A stretch of DNA of 12,388 bases from Thermodesulfobacteriota bacterium (GTDB lineage: Bacteria > Desulfobacterota > Desulfomonilia > Desulfomonilales > Desulfomonilaceae), in the NCBI GenBank assembly GCA_030837305.1, contig JAUPKT010000325.1, forward strand, positions 1-12,388, given 5' to 3'. Positions 4,838 through 11,708 of this stretch are shown one piece after another (within the stretch, counting starts at the first letter, position 1; every line of letters starts with the position of its first letter). A program made the translations under genes and the position numbers. The notes under the pieces are model-generated. The model was given only the letters and a program-made list of their open reading frames with translations. It had not been told where the DNA came from and did not search any database.

Positions 4838-7048
4838 GTGAGATTTATTATAGACCATGAGATCCTTCATATGCTGCAAGAGGCTCTGGGTATCGAGTCG
4901 CAATACACGGACACCGAGGGCTGCGTTCACCACGCGGGCAAGCAGACGATATCAAACATTCTGGCAATAAAAGGCATCTCTCTCCGAGAGGATCTTCTCC
5001 AAGCCGGTCCTACCGTGGTTGTTGTGTCGGCAAAGACCCCTCCCAACGAGTTCATCGTCGAATTAAAGACTTCAGGGGCCGTCGAAGGCGAGATCAGCCT
5101 TGAAGGATATGTGACGCTTGCTGAGTGCTCCGGGCTCGTGAATCCTCAAGAATATTCCTTGGATTGCAAAGATGTGTGCATGGACGCACTCCGAAAGCAA
5201 GGGACCTTGACGGCCCGTGTCCCCTATCCGAAAGGACTCAAGGAGGGGGTATATCGATATGGGGTCGGAGCGGACTTTGGTGCCCACCGCGCAACGGGTG
5301 AGGTGCACTGTATCGTATGCCCTGAAAAGTGTTACGAGCCGCCGGAATTGGAGAGGGACCAAAGACTGGCGGGAATATCGCTTGCCCTGTACGGCCTCCG
5401 CTCACAAAACAATTGGGGTATAGGCGATTTTGGTGATCTTCGAAGAGCCATAGACTGGGCGGCTGACGAACTGTGCGCCGATTTTCTGGGGATTAACCCT
5501 CTGCATGACCTTTTCAATGCTAGACCCTTCAACAGTAGTCCGTATCTGCCCTCTAGCCGATTGTACAAGAACTTTATTTATCTCGACGTTCCGGCTGTTC
5601 CGGATTTCCAAGAATCGGAACGAGCGAGAATTTTTGTGGAATTGCCCGCAAGCCAAACCTTGATTCAAGGACTGCGGGGCGAAGAGCATGTCAATTACGA
5701 AAAGGTTGCCCAGCTTAAACTCGACGCCCTCAAAGCAGTGTTTCGGACATTTCTCGAAAATCATGCCGGTGGAGAGGGGTCCAACGAGAGATGGGACCAA
5801 TTTCAGCAATTTAAATCGTCCGAAGGGGAAAGTCTGAGGCGCTTCGCCCTGTTCTGTTCACTAAGGGAGTTTTTCAAGGAAAACATGCCCTCTGCTCAGA
5901 CATGGAGAGAATGGCCCCAGGGTTTTCGGTGCCCGGAAGATGAGGATGTAAGCCAATTTGAAAAAGAACATGAGGAGGAAGTTCTCTTCTGGATGTATGT
6001 CCAATGGCAACTGGATCTTCAATTGGGGCGCGTTCAGGATCATGCGATCTCAAAAGGAATGCGGTTGGGACTCTATAACGATCTGGCCCTGGCGGTTGAC
6101 GGAAACGGGGCTGATTTCTGGGCTTGGCAAGATTTCTTCCACGATGGTTTCAGTGTGGGCGCCCCTCCCGATGCCTTTGCACCACGTGGCCAACAGTGGG
6201 GTTTTCCGCCACCCAACAGAGAAAGAATAAGAAGTTCCGGTTATGATTTGTTCCTCAAGAATCTCGATGCAAACTGCCGTCATGCTGGGGCCCTGCGTAT
6301 AGATCACGTCATGCAGTTCAATCATCTTTTCTGGATCCCCCAGGGAAAGACTCCATCTGAGGGAGTATATGTCAAGGACTACGAGCAGGAACTGCTCCGA
6401 CTCACGGCCCTCAAGAGTGTTCAAAACAGATGCGTAATTGTGGGTGAGGACCTTGGGACCCTCCCCCCCGGTCTGCGGGAAAGGCTCATGGAAAAAGGGA
6501 TTCTTTCCTATCGACTCTTCTATTTTGAACAAGACCAACGCGGCAAACAACTGTCGTTCCGCGAGTATCCTCAAACTGCACTCGTGTCCATCAGCACCCA
6601 CGATCTACCGACCCTTGCCGGCTTCTGGTCCTACCGCGACATTGACTTACGCAAGGAGATGGGTTTGGTGGATGAGACTCAAGAATTAACGATGCGGGAA
6701 AATAGAACCACTCTCAAGGGCAATATCATTGAAAGACTTTTCCAGGACGGATTTCTTAATCATCAGACAGCTCATCCAGCTTGGGAGTCACTGCATCCCA
6801 CAGACGCACTGCACACGGCGGTGCTGAGTTTTGTGCTGCAGACCCCATCGAAGTTGGCTCTCATAAGCCAAGAGGACCTGTTTCTTGATTCAAGGCAACA
6901 GAATTTTCCCGGGACTACAGCGGAACACCCGAACTGGGTCACGAAAATGCGGTACTCGGTGGAGGACTTGAGCACGGACCCCGAAGCGTGTCGCATGTCG
7001 GAAAAGATGAGGGATCTCATCGCTCAATCGGGGAGACGGACCAGATAG
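4838..7048 (+). CDS. malQ: 4-alpha-glucanotransferase (amylomaltase, GH77), 736 aa
   Basis: MalQ transfers alpha-1,4-glucan segments between maltooligosaccharides or glycogen, disproportionating them in the cytoplasm. Residues 1-50 resemble the N-terminal helical start of long MalQ forms, 55-160 a beta-rich accessory domain, and 177-736 the GH77 barrel. Visible motifs are YGLRSQNNWGIGDFGDL (185-201), SSPYLPSSR (233-241), GLYNDLALAVDGNGADFWAW (411-430), GAPPDAFAPRGQQWGFPP (441-458), ALRIDH with nucleophile Asp489, VGEDLG with acid/base Glu537, STHDLPT with transition-state Asp589, and NFPGTTAEHPNW (689-700). All catalytic residues are present; 736 residues is slightly longer than the E. coli type. 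The start is taken at GTG 4838, since a stop codon precedes it in frame (4829); its GGGAG is 13 nt away, so ATG 4871 is an alternative. It stands alone, divergent from the dehydrogenase, with no other glycogen gene nearby. Confidence 0.96.
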   Translation: MRFIIDHEILHMLQEALGIESQYTDTEGCVHHAGKQTISNILAIKGISLREDLLQAGPTVVVVSAKTPPNEFIVELKTSGAVEGEISLEGYVTLAECSGLVNPQEYSLDCKDVCMDALRKQGTLTARVPYPKGLKEGVYRYGVGADFGAHRATGEVHCIVCPEKCYEPPELERDQRLAGISLALYGLRSQNNWGIGDFGDLRRAIDWAADELCADFLGINPLHDLFNARPFNSSPYLPSSRLYKNFIYLDVPAVPDFQESERARIFVELPASQTLIQGLRGEEHVNYEKVAQLKLDALKAVFRTFLENHAGGEGSNERWDQFQQFKSSEGESLRRFALFCSLREFFKENMPSAQTWREWPQGFRCPEDEDVSQFEKEHEEEVLFWMYVQWQLDLQLGRVQDHAISKGMRLGLYNDLALAVDGNGADFWAWQDFFHDGFSVGAPPDAFAPRGQQWGFPPPNRERIRSSGYDLFLKNLDANCRHAGALRIDHVMQFNHLFWIPQGKTPSEGVYVKDYEQELLRLTALKSVQNRCVIVGEDLGTLPPGLRERLMEKGILSYRLFYFEQDQRGKQLSFREYPQTALVSISTHDLPTLAGFWSYRDIDLRKEMGLVDETQELTMRENRTTLKGNIIERLFQDGFLNHQTAHPAWESLHPTDALHTAVLSFVLQTPSKLALISQEDLFLDSRQQNFPGTTAEHPNWVTKMRYSVEDLSTDPEACRMSEKMRDLIAQSGRRTR

Positions 7049-7099
7049 GGGATTTAATGGCTTTCTCTGCTAAAACGACATGCGAGGTAATCTTAGAGA

Positions 7100-7582
7100 T
7101 CAAAACTTGTTCTTGTCGCGTTTGGCGGCGACGCTCCTGACGTATTGCCGAGATAGGGCTGAGAGATTCTCTGATGAGCCATGAGAATGGTGTACCGATC
7201 TGTTCTGAAGAATAAAATGAGCATCTTCACGCCACTTCTCGATCTTGCGTATGGCTTCAGCCTCCCACGGAAGCCAAGTGGACCTTTTGCGAATCCTTAT
7301 GGAAGCTTCCAACTCCTCAGGCACCGGGGCGGGCAGGCTGTCGCCATCACCATCACTCTGGTGAATGCCGGAGAAGAAGTCTTTCACGATCTTGAGCTGT
7401 CGCCTGTTGAGTTGCCCTCTAGAAGCCATCAGGTTAGCCTCTCCCAACGAGGCCAGTCCCTGGCAAATTGAATAATTCTTGTCTCGGCAGCGAATGAGTT
7501 CACTCAAAAAACGGTAATTCTCTTTAAATTCTCCGGGGATAGTGCAAGGGTCAATATCATGGGCAGACTTGTCCATTCTCAT
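7100..7582 (-). CDS. Hypothetical protein, 160 aa, unrecognised
   Basis: I do not recognise a family. The frame is open back to an ATG at 7618, but that codon has no Shine-Dalgarno, whereas ATG 7582 has AGGAAA about 7 nt upstream, so I start there (MRMDKSAHDID). No signal peptide or membrane span is visible, so it is probably cytoplasmic. Residues 19-75 look helical (FKENYRFLSELIRCRDKNYS, then RGQLNRRQLKIVKDFFSGIH). An acidic linker SDGDGDSLPAP (76-86) is followed by a second charged helical part with WLPWEAEAIRKIEKWRED (103-120) and a basic tail ending VAAKRDKNKF. Cysteines are at 13, 32 and 40. A strong-looking promoter lies upstream (7664-7692). It converges on malQ with 51 bp between stops. 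A protein- or nucleic-acid-binding role is possible but not shown. Confidence 0.6.
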   Translation of the reverse strand: MRMDKSAHDIDPCTIPGEFKENYRFLSELIRCRDKNYSICQGLASLGEANLMASRGQLNRRQLKIVKDFFSGIHQSDGDGDSLPAPVPEELEASIRIRKRSTWLPWEAEAIRKIEKWREDAHFILQNRSVHHSHGSSENLSALSRQYVRSVAAKRDKNKF

Positions 7583-7637
7583 GGCGTTTTCCTGCTGTAA
7601 CTGGTGGTGGAGGATCATGTCGGGAAACCGACGTTAG

Positions 7638-7671
7638 CCCGTAAGCCCAGGCTTCGGGAAGATTCGCTAAC
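7638..7671 (-). other. Stem-loop at predicted 5' end of the 7100-7582 mRNA
   Basis: On the minus strand CCCG-AAGC (7658-7651) pairs with GCTT-A-CGGG (7646-7638, one bulged base) around a CTGG loop, an 8-bp hairpin. Outer arms GTTAG (7671-7667) and CTAAC (7637-7633) can extend it at the DNA level but overlap the -10. The predicted transcription start falls at the base of the inner hairpin. Confidence 0.5.
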
Positions 7672-7692
7672 ATCTTGGATGTGCTTTGTCAA
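7664..7692 (-). promoter_or_regulatory. Promoter of the 7100-7582 gene with AT-rich upstream tract
   Basis: On the minus strand a perfect TTGACA (7692-7687) is spaced 17 nt from TAGCGA (7669-7664), which is preceded by an extended -10 TG. The -10 itself is weak. About 50 bp directly upstream (7695-7745) is almost pure A/T with A-runs, as expected of an UP element or curved DNA. The predicted start near 7657 gives a leader of about 75 nt. Confidence 0.5.
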
Positions 7693-7748
7693 GTTATGGT
7701 TTTAATTTTTTTCTTATCAATTTAATTTATCTTATTTATTAAGCTACA

Positions 7749-8045
7749 TCACTTTCCTTGAGGCTCCCGGTAGAGTTCCTTGTGCCTCTTTAATACCTCT
7801 GGATCTATCTGTATTCGGCCTTCATGCTTCTCTCGATATTTCTCCAGGTCTCTCTTTTCTTGATACGAGAATACCGTGGTTTCTATGATGCCCACCAGGT
7901 GTTCTCCGTAAGGCAATTCCCTCACAAAGGCCACTCCGCTCATAAGGGTGGTCTGGTTGACACGCTGCGCGTGAATAAAACAGCCGGTAACGACACCGAT
8001 TCCGGCAAGCAAAATGAAATAAACTGCGTAGAGAGCTTTCTTCAT
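7749..8045 (-). CDS. Small predicted lipoprotein or membrane-anchored protein (98 aa)
   Basis: No family is recognised. The start is ATG 8045, with GGAG 8 nt upstream; the frame is open to 8066 but lacks a better site. The N-terminus MKKALYAVYFILLAGIGVV is a hydrophobic export signal ending in VTGC, a lipobox that places the lipidated cysteine at residue 22. Phe23 at +2 is compatible with the outer membrane or periplasmic face. The remaining ~75 residues are soluble, with a beta-like part (SGVAFVRELPYGEHLVGIIETTVFSY) and a charged helical tail (EKRDLEKYREKHEG, then PEVLKRHKELYRE). A single transmembrane anchor is the alternative. It lies 94 bp downstream of the UbiA-family gene on the same strand with no terminator between, so co-transcription is likely. 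Confidence 0.7.
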   Translation of the reverse strand: MKKALYAVYFILLAGIGVVTGCFIHAQRVNQTTLMSGVAFVRELPYGEHLVGIIETTVFSYQEKRDLEKYREKHEGRIQIDPEVLKRHKELYREPQGK

Positions 8046-8139
8046 TTTATGGTCTCCAATGAGCACAATGCTTCACAGAGAATCTCTCGAACACACGGAT
8101 GCCCTTGATACAAGAAGTCTTCCCGCGCGTCACCGAGAT

Positions 8140-9021
8140 TCACAGATAGATAATCACAACAAAAGCCATTAGCCATAACACGGTGCATGCGAGCAAGGGG
8201 GGGTCGGTCAAGAGCAAAGTCGTCGGAGAGCCTCCGTCCTCTTTGTGATAAATAAGGTACATATACCGAAATATGCCGTAGGTCACGAAAGGGATTGTCA
8301 GCATAAGTCTTTCAGGACTGGTTCCCATGTCGGGTGTGCTCCGCACACAATACAAACAATAAAAGATAAAAGTAGAGGTTGTGACGACTTGGAGGAGTTG
8401 TTCCAGAAACACCGGGCTGTAATTTTCCAACACAGGTCGGTGATTTGCGGCATCGTCAGGAAGTATGAGCACCTCATGCCGTCTCTTGCCGAGAGCCAAG
8501 AAAGCGGCCACCGAAAAAGTGCACAAGAGGATCCAACTTGAGATGGATACATTAATGACTGCCGCTCCTCCGGCAACGCGTAACAAGAAGCCTGCTGAGA
8601 GCGCAAATACATCTACGATGACAATATGCTTAAGATATTTTGAATACGCGACCTGGAGGATGAGGTAACCGGCCAGGGAGAGCATTGCCATGGTTGGCAT
8701 CTGACAGTACGCAGCGATGACGAAAAGCCCACCCACGAGCACGGCTGCTATGACCAACGCCGAGCCGGGCGAGATGTCCCCTCTGGCGAGAGGCCGGTTC
8801 TTTTTGCGTGGGTGCATTCGATCATGCTCTATATCCATGTAATCATTTATGATATAGGTGGCTGAAGCGGCCACGCAAAAGGCCACGAACATTTCGAGGG
8901 TTTTCAGGAAATCAGGAGCCATGAACAGGTGTCCACTGAAAATCAGCGGCATGAAGACGAAGCCGTTCTTGATCCATTGGGAAGGTCTGAGCAGTTTTAG
9001 ATACGACTTTGCGGTGGTCAT
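8140..9021 (-). CDS. UbiA-family membrane transferase, decaprenyl-phosphate phosphoribosyltransferase-like (293 aa)
   Basis: This is an integral inner-membrane protein of the UbiA superfamily with about eight or nine hydrophobic segments. The first Asp-rich motif NDYMDIEHD (59-67), followed by HPRKKNRPLARG (70-81), and the second region YSKYLKHIVIVDVFALSAGFLLRVAGG (126-152) match the branch that includes decaprenyl-phosphate phosphoribosyltransferase (Rv3806c type) more than quinone prenyltransferases. Members transfer phosphoribose from PRPP to polyprenyl phosphate; that substrate is inferred from motif resemblance. Length is normal. The ATG at 9021 has no adjacent Shine-Dalgarno; GGAG lies about 18 nt upstream. 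The usual partners (DprE1/DprE2 epimerase pair, GtrA, arabinosyltransferases) are not in the window. It is probably co-transcribed with the small lipoprotein gene downstream and is divergent from the phosphoglycerate mutase gene. Confidence 0.88.
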   Translation of the reverse strand: MTTAKSYLKLLRPSQWIKNGFVFMPLIFSGHLFMAPDFLKTLEMFVAFCVAASATYIINDYMDIEHDRMHPRKKNRPLARGDISPGSALVIAAVLVGGLFVIAAYCQMPTMAMLSLAGYLILQVAYSKYLKHIVIVDVFALSAGFLLRVAGGAAVINVSISSWILLCTFSVAAFLALGKRRHEVLILPDDAANHRPVLENYSPVFLEQLLQVVTTSTFIFYCLYCVRSTPDMGTSPERLMLTIPFVTYGIFRYMYLIYHKEDGGSPTTLLLTDPPLLACTVLWLMAFVVIIYL

Positions 9022-9200
9022 ATTATTGTGAATAGCGCATGCTCCTAATTCTGCCGTGGCTGGATTAACCGGGATGTTGTTACGAAACGTGGCGCCAGGT
9101 TCTGAGGACCCCTGATAGCGGCCGTTTGGTCAACACGTTCCTAGCACAAATTCAGGGCTCTGTAAATTGGACAAGACGCCATGCGGCATCCATGTCGAAA

Positions 9201-9214
9201 GAACGAAATCGTTC
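9201..9214. promoter_or_regulatory. Inverted repeat, possible operator
   Basis: GAACGA (9201-9206) and TCGTTC (9209-9214) are perfect 6-bp arms around AA, situated in the middle of the divergent intergenic region about 45 bp upstream of the candidate apgM -35. The size fits a regulator dimer site, but arms this short can occur by chance. Confidence 0.25.
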
Positions 9215-9256
9215 GAGCCACACTCGTGCCATGCCCATGACGCCGTGGTGTGGTCC

Positions 9257-9285
9257 TTGACCGAAGGCCTCATCATGATTGTGAT
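9257..9285 (+). promoter_or_regulatory. Candidate promoter of the apgM operon
   Basis: TTGACC (9257-9262) and TGTGAT (9280-9285) are separated by 17 nt. The -35 matches 5 of 6 consensus bases and the -10 matches 4 of 6. The leader to the ATG at 9390 would be about 97 nt. Confidence 0.35.
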
Positions 9286-9389
9286 TTTTGCGTGACGCGC
9301 ACATGGTCAAAAACATGGATGACTTGTCGACACGGTAGTTATATGCTTCCCTATTAGAGAATGCTTCTGTTGAGTGGAGGAATACGCGC

Positions 9390-10607
9390 ATGAATCAACT
9401 TGAATTGATGAAAGGGCTTTCCCAGGAAAATACGACCAAGATCGTTTACTTGGTTCTCGACGGATTGGGTGGACTTGCTCAGGACGTGGGAGGACGGACC
9501 GAACTGGAGACGGCCATCACCCCCAATCTTGATGCCCTAGCCCGCACCGGAATGGTTGGGTTGATGCATCCCATCGGACCCGGAATTACACCGGGGAGTG
9601 GCCCGGGGCATCTGGGGCTTTTCGGCTACGACCCGCTACAATACATGATCGGCAGGGGAGTCTTAGAGGCTGTGGGAATAGGGGAGCGGCTCACCGATGA
9701 GGATGTCGCGGCGAGAGGCAATTTCTGCACCGTTGATGAAGCAGGAATCATCACGGATCGGCGCGCAGGCAGGATTTCCACGGCAGAATGTTCACGAATG
9801 GTTGACCTCGTCAAAGACATAGGGCTCCCCGGGATTGAGATCATCGTAAAGCCGGTGAGAGATTATCGGTTTGCTCTCATTCTGCGCGGAAAAAATCTGT
9901 CCGCAGCCCTCAACGAAACAGATCCTCAGCAGATTGGGTTGAAGCCGCTGGCGGTGGCAGCTCTTGATCAATCTCCCGAGGCTGTCAAAACAGCTCAGCT
10001 CGTAAATCTCTGGGTGGAACAGGTGAGAGAGAGAATTCTTCACCAGAAGCCGGCTAACATGGTTACTTTAAGAGGGTGGGCCAAAGAACCCGGTCTTCCC
10101 ACGTTTCTCGAAGTCTTCAAACTCAAGGCGATGGCATTGGCCGTTTACCCCATGTACAAAGGTCTTGCCGGCTTGGTGGGAATGAGGGTCATTGAGGGAC
10201 TCAACAATCTTGATGACCAACTCCAAGCTCTGGATGGTCATTGGGAGGATTTTGATTTCTTCTTTGTGCATCACAAATATACGGACAGCAAAGGAGAAGA
10301 TGGAGACTTCGACGGAAAGGTGTCCGAGATCGAGAAGGTCGATAAAATAATACCAAAGATTCTTGAACTCAAACCGAACATCTTGGTCGTAACTGGTGAT
10401 CATTCTACGCCGTCGGTCTTGCGATCACATAGTTGGCATCCAGTGCCGACTCTTTTATGGGCTCAAAAATTCATCCGTTTCAATCCCGATGTGTCGGGCT
10501 TTGGCGAGACCCAGTGCCTCAAGGGCGCGCTCGGGCAGTTCAACGCCACGTCTCTTATGCCCCTGGTGTCTGCCCATGCTTTGAGATTGGCCAAATATGG
10601 GGCATGA
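9390..10607 (+). CDS. apgM: Cofactor-independent phosphoglycerate mutase, archaeal type (405 aa)
   Basis: It interconverts 3- and 2-phosphoglycerate in glycolysis/gluconeogenesis through an alkaline-phosphatase-superfamily fold. The archaeal-type (ApgM, about 400 aa) signature is clear: LVLDGLGGLAQD with metal-binding Asp24, TPNLDALARTG (44-54), PGSGPGHLGLFGYDP (68-82) with phospho-accepting Ser70, GRGVLEAVGIG (88-98), RRAGRIST (124-131), a HHKYTDSKGEDGDFDGK metal region (294-310), and VTGDHSTPS with HSWHPVP (335-353) for the second metal site. The residues expected for catalysis appear present. The ATG at 9390 has GGAGG 9 nt upstream. Its stop overlaps the start of the GSCFA gene by 4 nt, implying co-transcription and translational coupling. 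Confidence 0.95.
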   Translation: MNQLELMKGLSQENTTKIVYLVLDGLGGLAQDVGGRTELETAITPNLDALARTGMVGLMHPIGPGITPGSGPGHLGLFGYDPLQYMIGRGVLEAVGIGERLTDEDVAARGNFCTVDEAGIITDRRAGRISTAECSRMVDLVKDIGLPGIEIIVKPVRDYRFALILRGKNLSAALNETDPQQIGLKPLAVAALDQSPEAVKTAQLVNLWVEQVRERILHQKPANMVTLRGWAKEPGLPTFLEVFKLKAMALAVYPMYKGLAGLVGMRVIEGLNNLDDQLQALDGHWEDFDFFFVHHKYTDSKGEDGDFDGKVSEIEKVDKIIPKILELKPNILVVTGDHSTPSVLRSHSWHPVPTLLWAQKFIRFNPDVSGFGETQCLKGALGQFNATSLMPLVSAHALRLAKYGA

Positions 10608-11605
10608 GCAATCCTGTTTTGCATGAAAGGTTCATCTCTGAAAAAATGGCTGTTTCAGACGTGCATCCCGTACATGTTTTTGAGCACTGGCAAGTATGGC
10701 CGGGTTCGTATGACAATCCCCCGCCGGACGGAAACTATCCCGCACCCGCTCAACAAAGTGTCAGGATCGACAAACAAACCCCCATTACCTCCATGGGATC
10801 CTGCTTTGCTCGAGAAATAAAAAAGGTACTTATCGAAAAAGGCTTTGCATATCAGAGAGAAGAAACCCATCATCCTGCATCCATTCACGCTGGAGCAGCA
10901 TGGGAACGCCTGTACAATACCTTCAGCATGAGACAAATATTCGAATATAGTTTCCTGGAATGGTCTCCCAACCTAAGGTGGTGGATTGCTCCCGTCTCCC
11001 AAGTTGTTCAAGATCCGTACCGCAGGATCATTCTCTACGATTCCATTGATAAGGCGGAAGCCGATTTCAAAAATCACCGATTCTGCTCGCGAAAAGTGCT
11101 CGAAGCGGCTCGTATTCTCATTCTAACCCTCGGGCTTACTGAGATCTGGGAGGATGAGGAAGACGGATCGGTCATCTGTCTTCCTTCAGGACCCTATGTT
11201 AATGAGGGCGGCGACATGAGCAGATATCGGTTTCGTGTGAGCAGGTATCAGGAAAACTTGGAGAATCTGTGTTTTATACGAGATCTGCTGTTTGCCCACA
11301 ACCCTGCATGCAAGATCGTGGTGACAGTGTCGCCGGTGAACCTGTGGGCTACGTTCCGAGATGACTGCGATGTTCTCAGTGCGAGTTGTAACTCAAAGGC
11401 GACGCTCAGAGCGGCGGCAGATGAATTTGCGTCAATCTACGACAATGTTTTTTATTTTCCCGCCTTTGAAGTGGCCAATCTCTATCGACCCATGATGGGG
11501 TTGCCGGTGTTCACCGAGGGCAGGGAGAACTTTCACGTTAATCAAGAAACCATAAATCTCATCATGGACACTTTTTTCCGGTATTATTGTGAGCCCAGGA
11601 CATAA
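10604..11605 (+). CDS. GSCFA-domain protein (333 aa)
   Basis: The family is named after the motif seen here at 65-69 (TSMGSCFAREIKKVL), which starts an SGNH/GDSL-like hydrolase fold; members are thought to be esterases or acyl-transfer enzymes, and their substrates are mostly unknown. Further family features are HPASIHAGAAWERLYNTFSM (90-109), the strand LILTLGLTEIWED (172-184), VVTVSPV (239-245) and NFHVNQ (309-314) with a possible catalytic His311. The start at 10604 overlaps the apgM stop as ATGA; an in-frame frame extends back to 10433 inside apgM but that would be a 57-codon overlap. No signal peptide is seen, so it is probably cytoplasmic. The coupling to a phosphoglycerate mutase is unusual and its meaning is unknown; a lipoprotein hydrolase follows after 103 bp. 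Confidence 0.88.
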   Translation: MSNPVLHERFISEKMAVSDVHPVHVFEHWQVWPGSYDNPPPDGNYPAPAQQSVRIDKQTPITSMGSCFAREIKKVLIEKGFAYQREETHHPASIHAGAAWERLYNTFSMRQIFEYSFLEWSPNLRWWIAPVSQVVQDPYRRIILYDSIDKAEADFKNHRFCSRKVLEAARILILTLGLTEIWEDEEDGSVICLPSGPYVNEGGDMSRYRFRVSRYQENLENLCFIRDLLFAHNPACKIVVTVSPVNLWATFRDDCDVLSASCNSKATLRAAADEFASIYDNVFYFPAFEVANLYRPMMGLPVFTEGRENFHVNQETINLIMDTFFRYYCEPRT

Positions 11606-11642
11606 GCGTGGCAACAGCCTGGCAGCGTATCGTTGACATTAG

Positions 11643-11676
11643 CACCCCATCATTGCTACAATTGGAGCATTGGGGA
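11643..11676 (+). other. Imperfect hairpin between GSCFA and lipoprotein genes
   Basis: CCCCA (11645-11649) and TGGGG (11671-11675) with inner TGCT/AGCA arms can form a stem-loop. No T-run follows, so it is at best a weak or Rho-type signal. A second small stem, GGGAT-TTTC-ATCCC (11694-11707), sits just ahead of the next start codon. Confidence 0.25.
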
Positions 11677-11708
11677 GGGAAATCCCGGTTGGAGGGATTT
11701 TCATCCCC

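Larger units (their letters stand above)
9022..9389. other. Divergent intergenic region between UbiA-family and apgM genes
   Basis: The 368 bp have no convincing gene; a minus-strand frame at 9152-9391 overlaps the apgM start and has no ribosome site. It contains a 14-bp inverted repeat (9201-9214) and a candidate plus-strand promoter (9257-9285). I found no good promoter for the UbiA-family gene. Confidence 0.6.

Noticed and set aside
9152..9391. A 79-codon minus-strand frame in the divergent intergenic region.
   Set aside because: Its ATG overlaps the apgM start codon on the other strand, no Shine-Dalgarno precedes it, and the product shows no recognisable motif.
10433..10603. An upstream extension of the GSCFA frame inside apgM.
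   Set aside because: A 57-codon overlap with a well-supported gene is unlikely; the ATGA overlap at 10604 is a standard coupled start and the family motif begins well after it.
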